A stretch of 29,096 nucleotides of DNA from Streptomyces viridochromogenes (GTDB taxonomy: Bacteria; Actinomycetota; Actinomycetes; Streptomycetales; Streptomycetaceae). The stretch covers positions 1 to 29,096 of the forward strand of contig NZ_LGUR01000267.1 of assembly GCF_001270495.1 (NCBI RefSeq), given 5' to 3'. How positions within the stretch are numbered: the stretch's first letter is position 1; every line of letters starts with the position of its first letter. Of this stretch, positions 8,415 through 15,224 are shown piece after piece. The notes under the pieces are model-generated. The model worked only from the letters and a program-made list of their open reading frames with translations. It did not search any database and was not told the DNA's origin. The position numbers and the translations under genes were made by a program.

Positions 8415-9577
8415 GACCGTCCCAGGACGTCGGCCACCACGTCGGCGATCGCGTGCATCTGCTCCTCGGTGCCCAGCAGGGTGCGGTGGTGCAGCCAGAC
8501 GCAGTCCCGGGTGAGCGCCTCGCTGTGCGGGCAGCGCCGTGCGATGTCCTCGACGCCCTCCTGGGGCGCCGCCATCTCCCAGAAGGCCGCCGTGCGGTAC
8601 ACCGCCCGGAAGGCGGCGAAGGCGGGCAGGCCCCGCTCGATCAGGGCGTCGACCACGGCGTTGCGCCGTTCCTCGGTGATGCCGGGGATCCGGAACATCG
8701 CCATGTAGTGCGGGTTGCGCGTGCAGCGCGCGTCGCCGCCCTGCGGCTCGACGCCCGGGATGCCGGACAGCAGCTCCGCCAGCAGGGGCCAGCGCTGCTC
8801 ACGGGTCTCGATCTGGCTGTCGAGCCGGGCCAGTTGGGCCCGCAGCACACTTGCCGAGAACTCGTTCATCCGGAAGTTGGAGCCCGAAGTGCGGTGCAGA
8901 TACGAGCGGTCCGTGCGGGGCCGGCCGCAGCTGTGCCGCAGGAAGGCGAGTTCGTACTGCTCGGCCTCGGGGAAGGTGACCGCGCCGCCCTCGCCGGCCG
9001 TCATCAGCTTGCCGTTCTGGAAGCTGAAGGCCGCCACGGAGCCCAGATCGCCCACCCTGCGGCCACGCCACTCGGCACCGTGCGCGTGTGCGGCGTCCTG
9101 GAGCAGGCCGACCCCGGAGTCGGCGGACAGCTTCTCCAGCGCGTCCATGTCGGCCACGACCCCGGCCATGTGCACCGGCATGATCGCCCGGGTGCGGTCG
9201 GTGATGGCCGCCTCCGTGGCCCGTACGTCGATGCAGTACGTGGCGGGGTCCACGTCCACGGGTACCGCCACGGCACCCAGGCGCTGTGCGGCCTGGGAGG
9301 AGGAGATGAAGGTGAACGCGGGCACGATCACCTCCGTCCCCGGCCCCACGCCCATCACCTGGAGGGCGAGTTCCAGCGCATGGGTGCCGCTCGTGACGGC
9401 GAGGGCGTGCGGCGCACCGTGATAAGCGGCGAATTCCTCTTCGAAAAGTTCGACCTCCTGGCCGCCGATACGCCACCACTGACCCTGTTCCAGGGCGCGC
9501 ATGAGACCGGTCTTTTCTGCATCGTCGTACTGAGGCCATTCCGGGAAATTCAGGTTCCGCTGCACGGTGTCAGTCAT
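8411..9577 (-). CDS. rifK: AHBA synthase / aminotransferase (DegT/AHBA_syn family)
   Basis: The 388-residue PLP enzyme matches AHBA synthases almost throughout: PEWPQYDDAE near the start, GQWWRIGG, PAFTFISSSQAAQRLGA, DAAHAHGA and SFQNGKLMTAGEGGA, with Lys190 as the PLP Schiff-base residue. It should act twice, aromatising aminodehydroshikimate to AHBA and, with RifL, transaminating 3-keto-UDP-glucose. The ATG at 9577 was chosen because it gives the family N-terminus and length. A GTG at 9610 behind GAGGGG is possible but would add 11 unrelated residues and run into the presumed promoter. This is the first gene of the operon and the key marker for an ansamycin-type or mitomycin-type cluster. 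Confidence 0.97.
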   Translation of the reverse strand: MTDTVQRNLNFPEWPQYDDAEKTGLMRALEQGQWWRIGGQEVELFEEEFAAYHGAPHALAVTSGTHALELALQVMGVGPGTEVIVPAFTFISSSQAAQRLGAVAVPVDVDPATYCIDVRATEAAITDRTRAIMPVHMAGVVADMDALEKLSADSGVGLLQDAAHAHGAEWRGRRVGDLGSVAAFSFQNGKLMTAGEGGAVTFPEAEQYELAFLRHSCGRPRTDRSYLHRTSGSNFRMNEFSASVLRAQLARLDSQIETREQRWPLLAELLSGIPGVEPQGGDARCTRNPHYMAMFRIPGITEERRNAVVDALIERGLPAFAAFRAVYRTAAFWEMAAPQEGVEDIARRCPHSEALTRDCVWLHHRTLLGTEEQMHAIADVVADVLGRS

Positions 9578-9611
9578 ACGGTCATGGTTCACGCGGCCGA
9601 ATGGCTCCACA

Positions 9612-9641
9612 ACCCCTCAAGCAACCCCCTAATCACCCCTA
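9612..9641 (-). promoter_or_regulatory. TAGGGG direct-repeat cluster between the divergent AHBA operons
   Basis: On the minus strand TAGGGGTGATTAGGGG places two TAGGGG copies exactly 10 bp apart (9636-9641 and 9626-9631). A weaker GAGGGG copy follows at 9613-9618. The pair ends 49 bp upstream of the rifK ATG. It is also about 37 bp upstream of the -35 box of the divergent rifJ promoter, so one bound activator could serve both operons. Confidence 0.5.
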
Positions 9642-9677
9642 CCTCTCGAACCTGCACGTCGGAGCGGCATTCTGGCA

Positions 9678-9707
9678 TTGCACGGACCCGGCACGGCTGG
9701 CTAGCAT
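9678..9707 (+). promoter_or_regulatory. Sigma70-like promoter of rifJ operon
   Basis: TTGCAC (9678-9683) and TAGCAT (9702-9707) are separated by 18 bp. This predicts a start near 9713 and a leader of about 34 nt, ending in GAGG six bases before the TTG start of rifJ. Confidence 0.55.
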
Positions 9708-9746
9708 CGTGAGCCACTTACCGCTCGAAAAGCATCGAGGTCAGTC

Positions 9747-10190
9747 TTGAGTGAGCTTCTGTTGTTGAACGGGCCGAACCTTGGAATACTCGGGCGCCGC
9801 GAGCCCGAGATATACGGCAGCGAAACTCTGGCGGATATCGAGCAGGCTGTTGCCGAAGAGGTTGCGGAATTCGGCTGGAAGGTCGTGGCCCGGCAGCACG
9901 ACTGCGAGGGGGAGATGGTCCGGACGGTCCAGGACAGCTATCACGTGGTCGGCGCCATCCTCAATCCGGGCGCCCTGATGATGGCCGGCTGGAGTCTGCG
10001 CGACGCGCTCGCCAACTTCCCGCGCCCCTGGATCGAGGTGCACCTGTCGAACGTCTGGGCCCGTGAGCAGTTCCGGCACCAGTCGATCCTCGGCTCCCTG
10101 GCCGACGGGGTGATCTTCGGGCTGGGGGCACAGGGCTACCGGCTCGCCGCCCGGGGCCTCGCCCACCGCACCGGGGCGGCCACCCCGTGA
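9747..10190 (+). CDS. rifJ: Aminodehydroquinate dehydratase (type II DHQase family)
   Basis: This 147-residue protein is the size of a type II dehydroquinase and should dehydrate aminodehydroquinate to aminodehydroshikimate. It keeps NGPN (Asn11), the lid loop GRREPEIYG with catalytic Tyr23, and EVHLSN with His99. The segment NPGALMMAGWSLRDAL has Met79 where ordinary type II enzymes have His (THTS), and NVWARE has Trp where His is common. Both may mark the amino-substrate branch. The TTG at 9747 is the only start that keeps LLLLNGPN at the N-terminus, with GAGG six bases upstream. Its stop overlaps the GTG of the hydroxylase (GTGA). Confidence 0.94.
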   Translation: MSELLLLNGPNLGILGRREPEIYGSETLADIEQAVAEEVAEFGWKVVARQHDCEGEMVRTVQDSYHVVGAILNPGALMMAGWSLRDALANFPRPWIEVHLSNVWAREQFRHQSILGSLADGVIFGLGAQGYRLAARGLAHRTGAATP

Positions 10191-11821
10191 GCGCCGGGTC
10201 CGCCGGAGGCCGCCCGCCCGGCGCGCGGGGAAGCGGCTCGGACGGCACCGGTCCGGACGTCCTCGTCGTCGGGTACGGGCCGGTCGGACAGGTGCTGTCG
10301 CTCCTCCTGGCCCGGCAGGGCTGGCAGGTGACGGTCGTCGAACGGTGGGAGAGCCCCTACGGGCTGCCCCGGGCGACCGTCTTCGACGGCGAGACCGCCC
10401 GCACCCTCGCGGCCCTGGGCCTCGCCCCCGCCTTCGCCGAGATCGGCGAGCCCGTGGACGCCTACGACTGGCGCAACGCCGAGGGCACCCGGCTCGTCCG
10501 CATCGACTTCGAAGCCGTCGGCGCCCAGGGCTGGCCGGATGCCACGACGTTCCACCAGCCCGCGCTGGAAGCGGCGTTGACCGACCGGGCCGGACACGTC
10601 GACGACCTGCGCGTGCTGCGCGGCCACACGGCCGTCGCCGTGCGTGACGACGGTGAGCAGGTCACGCTGACCGCCCGCACCGCGGACGGCGCCGAACGGA
10701 CCCTCACCGCCTCCTGGCTCGTCGGCTGCGACGGGGCCAACAGCTTCGTCCGGGACGCCATGGGCGTCGGCGTCACCGACCTCGGATTCTCCTTCGACTG
10801 GCTGCTGTGCGACGTCCTCATGGACGAGCCGCGCGTGTTCACCCCGGCCAACACGCAGATCTGCGACCCGGCCCGGCCGACCACGGCCGTCGGCAGCGGA
10901 CCCGGGCGCCGGCGCTGGGAGTTCATGCGGCTCCCGCACGAGACCCGCGCGGAGCTCGACACCACCGAGACCGCCTGGCGCCTGCTCGAACGCGTCGACG
11001 TCAACCCGCAGAACGCCACCCTCGCCCGGCACGCCGTCTACACCTTCGGGGCGGCCCTGGCCGACCGCTGGAGGAACGGCCGACTGCTGCTCGCCGGGGA
11101 CGCCGCGCACTCGATGCCCCCGTTCGCCGGAGCCGGCATGTGCTCCGGTATCCGCGACGCGCTCAACCTGGCGTGGAAGCTCGACCTCGTCCTGAAGGGC
11201 CGCTGCGAGCCGGACCTGCTCGACACCTACGACGTCGAACGCCGCTCCCATGTGCGCCGTACCGTCGAGATGTCCGTCCAGCTGGGGAAGATCATCTGTG
11301 TCACCGACGCGGAGGAGGCGGCCCGCCGGGACGCGGCCCTCACGTCGGGCCGCACCCCCGACCGACCCGTGGTCCACGCCCTGCGGGACGGCTTCCTGCA
11401 TCGCACGGTCGGCATGGTCGCCGCACCGCCCACGGGGTCGCTGATCCCCCAGGGCAGGGTGACCAGGAACGGCGTGACCGGCCTCTTCGACGAGACCGTG
11501 GGCACCGGCTTCGTCCTCCTCGGTACCGAGGACCCGGCCCGCGCCCTGACGGACGGGCAGCGCGCCCTGCTGGACGGCCTCGGCACCCACATGGTCCACC
11601 TCGTGCCCGCCGGCGACCCGGACCCCTCGCCCGGAGCCACCGTCGACCTGGACGACGTCTATCTGCCGTTCTGCGCCTCGGCCCGGGCCAGATTCGTCCT
11701 CGTACGCCCGGACTACCACATCTTCGGCGTGGCCCGTGGAACCCGCGAACTCGGCCAGTTGCTGGAGCAGTTGGCGCGGCAGCTCACCGTCGAGGAGGCA
11801 GGCCATCCTGCTCGGCATTGA
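10187..11821 (+). CDS. FAD-dependent aromatic hydroxylase (MhpA / PheA-TfdB class)
   Basis: A single-component flavoprotein monooxygenase of 544 residues. It has an N-terminal GXGXXG (VLVVGYGPVGQVLSLLL, about 25-41), the DG motif LVGCDGANSFVR, the GD motif LLLAGDAAHSMPP with AGMCSGIRDALNL, and a C-terminal thioredoxin-like region typical of phenol and 3-(3-hydroxyphenyl)propionate hydroxylases. Ansamycin clusters carry homologues (Rif-Orf19 type, GdmM type) that hydroxylate the AHBA-derived ring or trigger quinone and naphthalene ring formation, so late oxidation of the aromatic core is the likely role. The GTG start overlaps the rifJ stop. The first ~23 residues are a Gly/Ser/Arg-rich extension ahead of the FAD motif. 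The last 17 codons overlap the kinase, including its ribosome site. Confidence 0.88.
   Translation: MSAGSAGGRPPGARGSGSDGTGPDVLVVGYGPVGQVLSLLLARQGWQVTVVERWESPYGLPRATVFDGETARTLAALGLAPAFAEIGEPVDAYDWRNAEGTRLVRIDFEAVGAQGWPDATTFHQPALEAALTDRAGHVDDLRVLRGHTAVAVRDDGEQVTLTARTADGAERTLTASWLVGCDGANSFVRDAMGVGVTDLGFSFDWLLCDVLMDEPRVFTPANTQICDPARPTTAVGSGPGRRRWEFMRLPHETRAELDTTETAWRLLERVDVNPQNATLARHAVYTFGAALADRWRNGRLLLAGDAAHSMPPFAGAGMCSGIRDALNLAWKLDLVLKGRCEPDLLDTYDVERRSHVRRTVEMSVQLGKIICVTDAEEAARRDAALTSGRTPDRPVVHALRDGFLHRTVGMVAAPPTGSLIPQGRVTRNGVTGLFDETVGTGFVLLGTEDPARALTDGQRALLDGLGTHMVHLVPAGDPDPSPGATVDLDDVYLPFCASARARFVLVRPDYHIFGVARGTRELGQLLEQLARQLTVEEAGHPARH
11792..11807 (+). promoter_or_regulatory. Strong ribosome site deciding an apparent ATC start of rifN
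   Basis: GAGGAGG at 11792-11798 is followed after six bases by ATC (11805) and after nine by CTG (11808). No ATG, GTG or TTG lies in frame between the ROK motif and a distant GTG at 11736. The site falls inside the end of the hydroxylase gene. Confidence 0.6.
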
Positions 11822-12713
11822 CATCGGCGGCACGAAGGTCGCCCTCCGCGCCGAGACTGCAGACGGCCAGGCGCACGAGACCACTTTCACCTGGCCCGCC
11901 GCCCGGACGCCCGCGGCCGACCTCGCGGCGCTGCGCACCCACGTCGAGGCGGTCACAGCCGGCGCCGGGCGGACGCCCACATCGGTCGGCGTCGCCGTGC
12001 CCGCGACGGTGGACGGCGACGGCCGCGTCACCGCCTGGCCGACCCGACCGCACTGGACGGGCCTCGACCTGGCGGCGGCACTGCGCGGCGTCTTCCCCGC
12101 CGCCGAGGTGTGCTGGGCCGACGACGCGGATCTCGCCGCCCTCGCGGAGGCGCGGGCGGCGGACTGCGCCGACCTGGTGTACGCGGGAGTGGGCACCGGC
12201 GTCGGCGGCGGCATCGTCCTGGAGGGGCGGATGCTGCCCGGACCCCGGCGCGGGTCGTGCGAGCTGGGCCATGTGATCGTCGACCGGAACGGCGCGCGCT
12301 GCGACTGCGGGCGCCGTGGCTGCGTCCAGGCCGAGGCGTCGGGACCGGCCACCTTGCGCAGGGCGGCCACAGCGCGCGGTGCTCAGGTGACCTTCGAGGA
12401 ACTGCGCGACGGCTTCGCCGAGGGCGCGGCCTGGGCCGTCGGGGCCGTCGACGCCGGCTGTGACGCGCTCGCCGCCGCCCTCGTCGGCGTGGCGGAACTG
12501 GTGCGCCCCACGGCCCTGGTCGTCGGCGGTGGCTTCGCCATGGGCATTCCCGGCTACGTGGAGCGGGTCGCCGCACGCACCGCCGGGCTCGCCCGGCCGG
12601 GTCACCCGCCGGCACCGGTGCGGCCGGCCCTGCTGGGCGGGCGGTCCTCGCTGTACGGCGCGGTCCTGGCAGCACGGGACGGACTCGGCGGGGTTGGGCA
12701 GCGGCACCGGTGA
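11805..12713 (+). CDS. rifN: Kanosamine 6-kinase (ROK family)
   Basis: A ROK sugar kinase of 302 residues if it begins at ATC 11805. The phosphate-binding loop IDIGGTK is at residues 5-11, GVGTGVGGG at about 128-136, ELGH at 153-156 and the zinc motif CDCGRRGC at 166-173. In the rifamycin pathway RifN phosphorylates kanosamine (3-amino-3-deoxyglucose) to the 6-phosphate. Two sugar-contact positions differ from glucokinases: the Asn before catalytic Asp107 is Asp106, and the Glu after the zinc motif is Gln175. Starting at GTG 11736 would prepend 23 Ser/Arg/Trp-rich residues with no ribosome site, so I prefer the non-canonical start. A strong hairpin follows the stop. Confidence 0.9.
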   Translation: MLLGIDIGGTKVALRAETADGQAHETTFTWPAARTPAADLAALRTHVEAVTAGAGRTPTSVGVAVPATVDGDGRVTAWPTRPHWTGLDLAAALRGVFPAAEVCWADDADLAALAEARAADCADLVYAGVGTGVGGGIVLEGRMLPGPRRGSCELGHVIVDRNGARCDCGRRGCVQAEASGPATLRRAATARGAQVTFEELRDGFAEGAAWAVGAVDAGCDALAAALVGVAELVRPTALVVGGGFAMGIPGYVERVAARTAGLARPGHPPAPVRPALLGGRSSLYGAVLAARDGLGGVGQRHR

Positions 12714-12717
12714 CGCT

Positions 12718-12756
12718 CCGGCCGCGCGGTACGGCTCAGCCGTGCCGCGCGGCCGG
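12718..12756. terminator. Bidirectional terminator hairpin
   Basis: The 18-base arms (12718-12735 and 12739-12756) pair fully apart from one U-G wobble, around a TCA loop. The hairpin lies between the convergent rifN and nitroreductase genes. No U-tract follows, as is common in high-GC actinomycetes. Confidence 0.85.
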
Positions 12757-12776
12757 TACGGACCCTCAGCTCCTGG

Positions 12777-13406
12777 TCAGACGAGCCGTACGGCCTGCTC
12801 GTAATCCAGTCGCGGCAGCCGCGAGGACCACGCGTCCTCGGCGGGCTTGCCGATGTTGACCACGAGGATGGACCGCCAGCGGCCGTCCGGGAAGAACTCC
12901 TCGTCCACGCCCTTGGCGTCGAAGCCCTTCATCGGGCCGGCGGCGAGTCCGGCCGCCCGGACCGCCAGCAGGAAGTAGGCGGCCTGAAGCGCCGAGTTGA
13001 ACGTCGCGTTGTCCTCACGCAGCTCGGGATTGGCCTCGAAGGCCTCCTTCAGCTGCGGGAAGACGGGAAACAGGGTGGGGACGTGCTCGGTGAACTCGCT
13101 GTCCAGCGCCAGGACGGCGACGACGGGGGCCGAGGCGCTCTTCGGCCGGTTCGGCGGATTCAGCTGCGGGAGCAGTCGCTCCTTGGCCTCCGGCGTGCGT
13201 ACGTACAGGATGCGCAGCGGGTTCACGTTGCTCGCGGTCGGCGCCCACTTGAAGAGCTCGAAGATCGCACGCAGCTGGTCGTCGCCGACCGGCTCGTCGG
13301 TGAACTTGTAGGCGGTGCGTGCCTCCGTGAACAGCAGCTCCTGTGCCTCGGGGGAGAGCGCGTAGAGGTCCTTCAACTCGGCGGGCACTGCGGTGTCGGT
13401 CGACAT
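12777..13406 (-). CDS. RutE/HadB-like FMN nitroreductase-family oxidoreductase
   Basis: The 209-residue protein follows the malonic semialdehyde reductase RutE subgroup of the nitroreductase fold: an FMN-binding ART(A)YKFTDEPV segment (about 29-40), WAPTASNVNPLRILYV (about 54-69), then ALQAAYFLLAVRAAGL and GPMKGFD near residues 157-163, which characterise RutE-type enzymes. It should reduce a small carbonyl, enone or quinone substrate with NAD(P)H. No rut pyrimidine-catabolism genes are nearby. It is the last gene after thioesterase and rifI, 73 bp downstream of rifI, so it is probably part of the ansamycin cluster, possibly reducing a quinone or double bond. Its substrate is unknown. The ATG start has only a weak purine-rich upstream region. 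Confidence 0.82.
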   Translation of the reverse strand: MSTDTAVPAELKDLYALSPEAQELLFTEARTAYKFTDEPVGDDQLRAIFELFKWAPTASNVNPLRILYVRTPEAKERLLPQLNPPNRPKSASAPVVAVLALDSEFTEHVPTLFPVFPQLKEAFEANPELREDNATFNSALQAAYFLLAVRAAGLAAGPMKGFDAKGVDEEFFPDGRWRSILVVNIGKPAEDAWSSRLPRLDYEQAVRLV

Positions 13407-13479
13407 CTGCGATCCGTTTCTGTCGCGGGGGGATGAGTGCGGGGACTGGTTGTCGGGTGGGTGGTCGGGGCGGGTGACG

Positions 13480-14340
13480 TCAGTTCGCCGGGGCCGGGGC
13501 CGCGGCCGGTTGTCCGGCGGCGTGGTCGAGCCCGAAGAACTCGCGGTAGAGGTCCAGTTGATGGGTCAGCATGTGGGATCCGTGGTGCACCGTGTGGCCG
13601 TGCTCGGCGGCGGCCCGCAGCAGTGCCGTCTCCTTCGGCCGCATGATGATGTCCGCCACGACGGCGCCCGGCGGCAGACCGGCCACGTCGAAGGGCAGCG
13701 GGTCCTCGGGAGACAGACCGAGCGGCGTGGCGTTCACCGCGAGGTCCGCCGCGGCGAGCCGGGGCGTGGCGCTCCCGGAGATCCGGCCCGGCCAGTGCGT
13801 GGTCAGCCGGGAGACCAGCGTGGCGAGTGCGGCCTCGTCGGGGTCGCACAGCTCAAGACGTGCCACGCCCGCGGCGAGCAGGGACACGGCCACCGCGCTG
13901 CCCGCGCCGCCCGCGCCGACCAGGGTCACCTGTCGGCCGGCCGGTTCGAACCCGCGGGCACGCAGGCCCCGGACGAAGCCCGCGCCGTCGAAGTTGTCGG
14001 CGGACCAGCGCCCGTCGGGCTCGCGGCGCAGCGCGTTGGCGCTGCCGGACAGGGTGACCGCCTCGCTCACCGAGTCGGCGTACCGGCACACGTCCCGCTT
14101 GTGCGGGACGGTGACCAGCAGCCCGTCCAGGTTGCCGATCCGCTGGAGACCGCGGACGATGTCGCCGAGGTCCCGGGGGTCGGCCAGCACCGGGAACAGC
14201 ACGGCGTCCAGGCCGAGTTCGGCGAAGAGCGGGTTGAGCAGCGCGGGCGCCCGCACCTGGGAGACCGGACAGCCGAGCACGGCGTAGAGCCTGGTCGAGC
14301 CGCCGATGACGGGCATCGGCGGCGACGACGGAACCGTCAC
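13480..14340 (-). CDS. rifI: Aminoquinate/shikimate dehydrogenase-like enzyme
   Basis: The 286-residue protein belongs to the AroE family. The N-terminal substrate domain has YAVLGCPVSQVRAPALLN (in place of the usual SxSP substrate motif) and LLVTVPHK with the catalytic Lys. The Rossmann domain has VGAGGAGSAVAVSLL, NATPLG and a C-terminal MLTHQ segment. In rifamycin clusters RifI is an aminoquinate dehydrogenase on a side branch of the aminoshikimate pathway and is not needed to make AHBA, so a housekeeping-like or diverting role is likely. The GTG at 14340 overlaps the thioesterase stop (GTGA), showing coupling. An Ala/Pro-rich tail ends the protein. Confidence 0.88.
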   Translation of the reverse strand: MTVPSSPPMPVIGGSTRLYAVLGCPVSQVRAPALLNPLFAELGLDAVLFPVLADPRDLGDIVRGLQRIGNLDGLLVTVPHKRDVCRYADSVSEAVTLSGSANALRREPDGRWSADNFDGAGFVRGLRARGFEPAGRQVTLVGAGGAGSAVAVSLLAAGVARLELCDPDEAALATLVSRLTTHWPGRISGSATPRLAAADLAVNATPLGLSPEDPLPFDVAGLPPGAVVADIIMRPKETALLRAAAEHGHTVHHGSHMLTHQLDLYREFFGLDHAAGQPAAAPAPAN

Positions 14341-15158
14341 TCCGTGGCCTCCCCCGCCGAACGGGTGGCTCCCGCGGTCGAGGGCGCCCCGCGCCGCGGT
14401 CCGGCCCGGCGCGCCAGCCGGTCGGCGATCGCTCCCGTCACCTCGGCGGGCCGGTCGACGAGATAGAAGTGACCGCCCGGATAGGTGACGGAGTCGAACG
14501 CGGCGGTGGTGTGCTCGCGCCAGGCCTCGATGTCGGCGGGGGTGACCTTGGGGTCGTCCTCGCCGTTGAGCGCGGTCACCGGGCAGCTCAGCGGCGGCCC
14601 CGGCCGGTACTGGTAGCTCTCCACGAGCTCGTAGTCGGCGCGGAGCACGGGGAGCGCGAGCTCCACCAGGTCCTCGTTGTCGAAGACCCGTGGGTCGGTT
14701 CCGCCGAGCCGGCGCAGCTGCTGGATCAGGATCGGGTCGGCCGGGCGCTCGGTGAACTCCCGCCGGTGACGGGAGGGCGCGCCGCGGCCCGACACCAGCA
14801 GGGCGACCGGCGGCCGGCCCCGCGCCTCCAGCCGGCGGGCCACCTCGAAGCCGACCATCGCCCCCAGACTGTGCCCGAACAGCGCGAGATCGCGGTCCGC
14901 CCACGGCAGCAGCTCGTCGACGAGGGCGTCGGCGAGTTCGGTCAGGCTCTCCATCAGCGGCTCCCGACGGCGTTCCAGCCGCCCCGGGTACTGCACGGCG
15001 AGCACGTCGACCCGCGGGCTCAGTGTCCTGGCCACCCCGCTGTAGAAGGCCGCCGAGCCTCCCGCGTGCGGCAGACACGCCAACCGGACCGGCGCGTCGG
15101 GCGCGGGCGCGTAGCGCCGTATCCACGGCGAGGCCGGAGAACTGCGGGGCACGGCCAT
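14337..15158 (-). CDS. Type II thioesterase
   Basis: A 273-residue alpha/beta hydrolase of the editing thioesterase type found beside PKS and NRPS genes. It has CLPHAGGSA, then GHSLGAMVGFE with nucleophile Ser97, an acidic segment EDDPKV and the catalytic His in GGHFYLVD. It should remove aberrant acyl groups from the PKS carrier domains. The ATG at 15158 has the best ribosome site (AAGGAG, four bases upstream) and gives the family N-terminus PWIRRYAPAPDAPVRL. A GTG at 15182 and a TTG at 15203 are in-frame alternatives with weaker sites. It lies 66 bp downstream of the LAL regulator and overlaps rifI. Confidence 0.93.
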   Translation of the reverse strand: MAVPRSSPASPWIRRYAPAPDAPVRLACLPHAGGSAAFYSGVARTLSPRVDVLAVQYPGRLERRREPLMESLTELADALVDELLPWADRDLALFGHSLGAMVGFEVARRLEARGRPPVALLVSGRGAPSRHRREFTERPADPILIQQLRRLGGTDPRVFDNEDLVELALPVLRADYELVESYQYRPGPPLSCPVTALNGEDDPKVTPADIEAWREHTTAAFDSVTYPGGHFYLVDRPAEVTGAIADRLARRAGPRRGAPSTAGATRSAGEATE

Positions 15159-15224
15159 GCCGCTCCTTGAGTTGTCGGTCACAGGGCCGCCCTCTGTCCG
15201 CAACAGGTCACGTGTTTCCTCCCC

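Noticed and set aside
10136..12370. 744-residue minus-strand open frame over hydroxylase and kinase
   Set aside because: The plus strand carries the recognisable FAD and ROK motifs; this frame is an artefact of codon bias.
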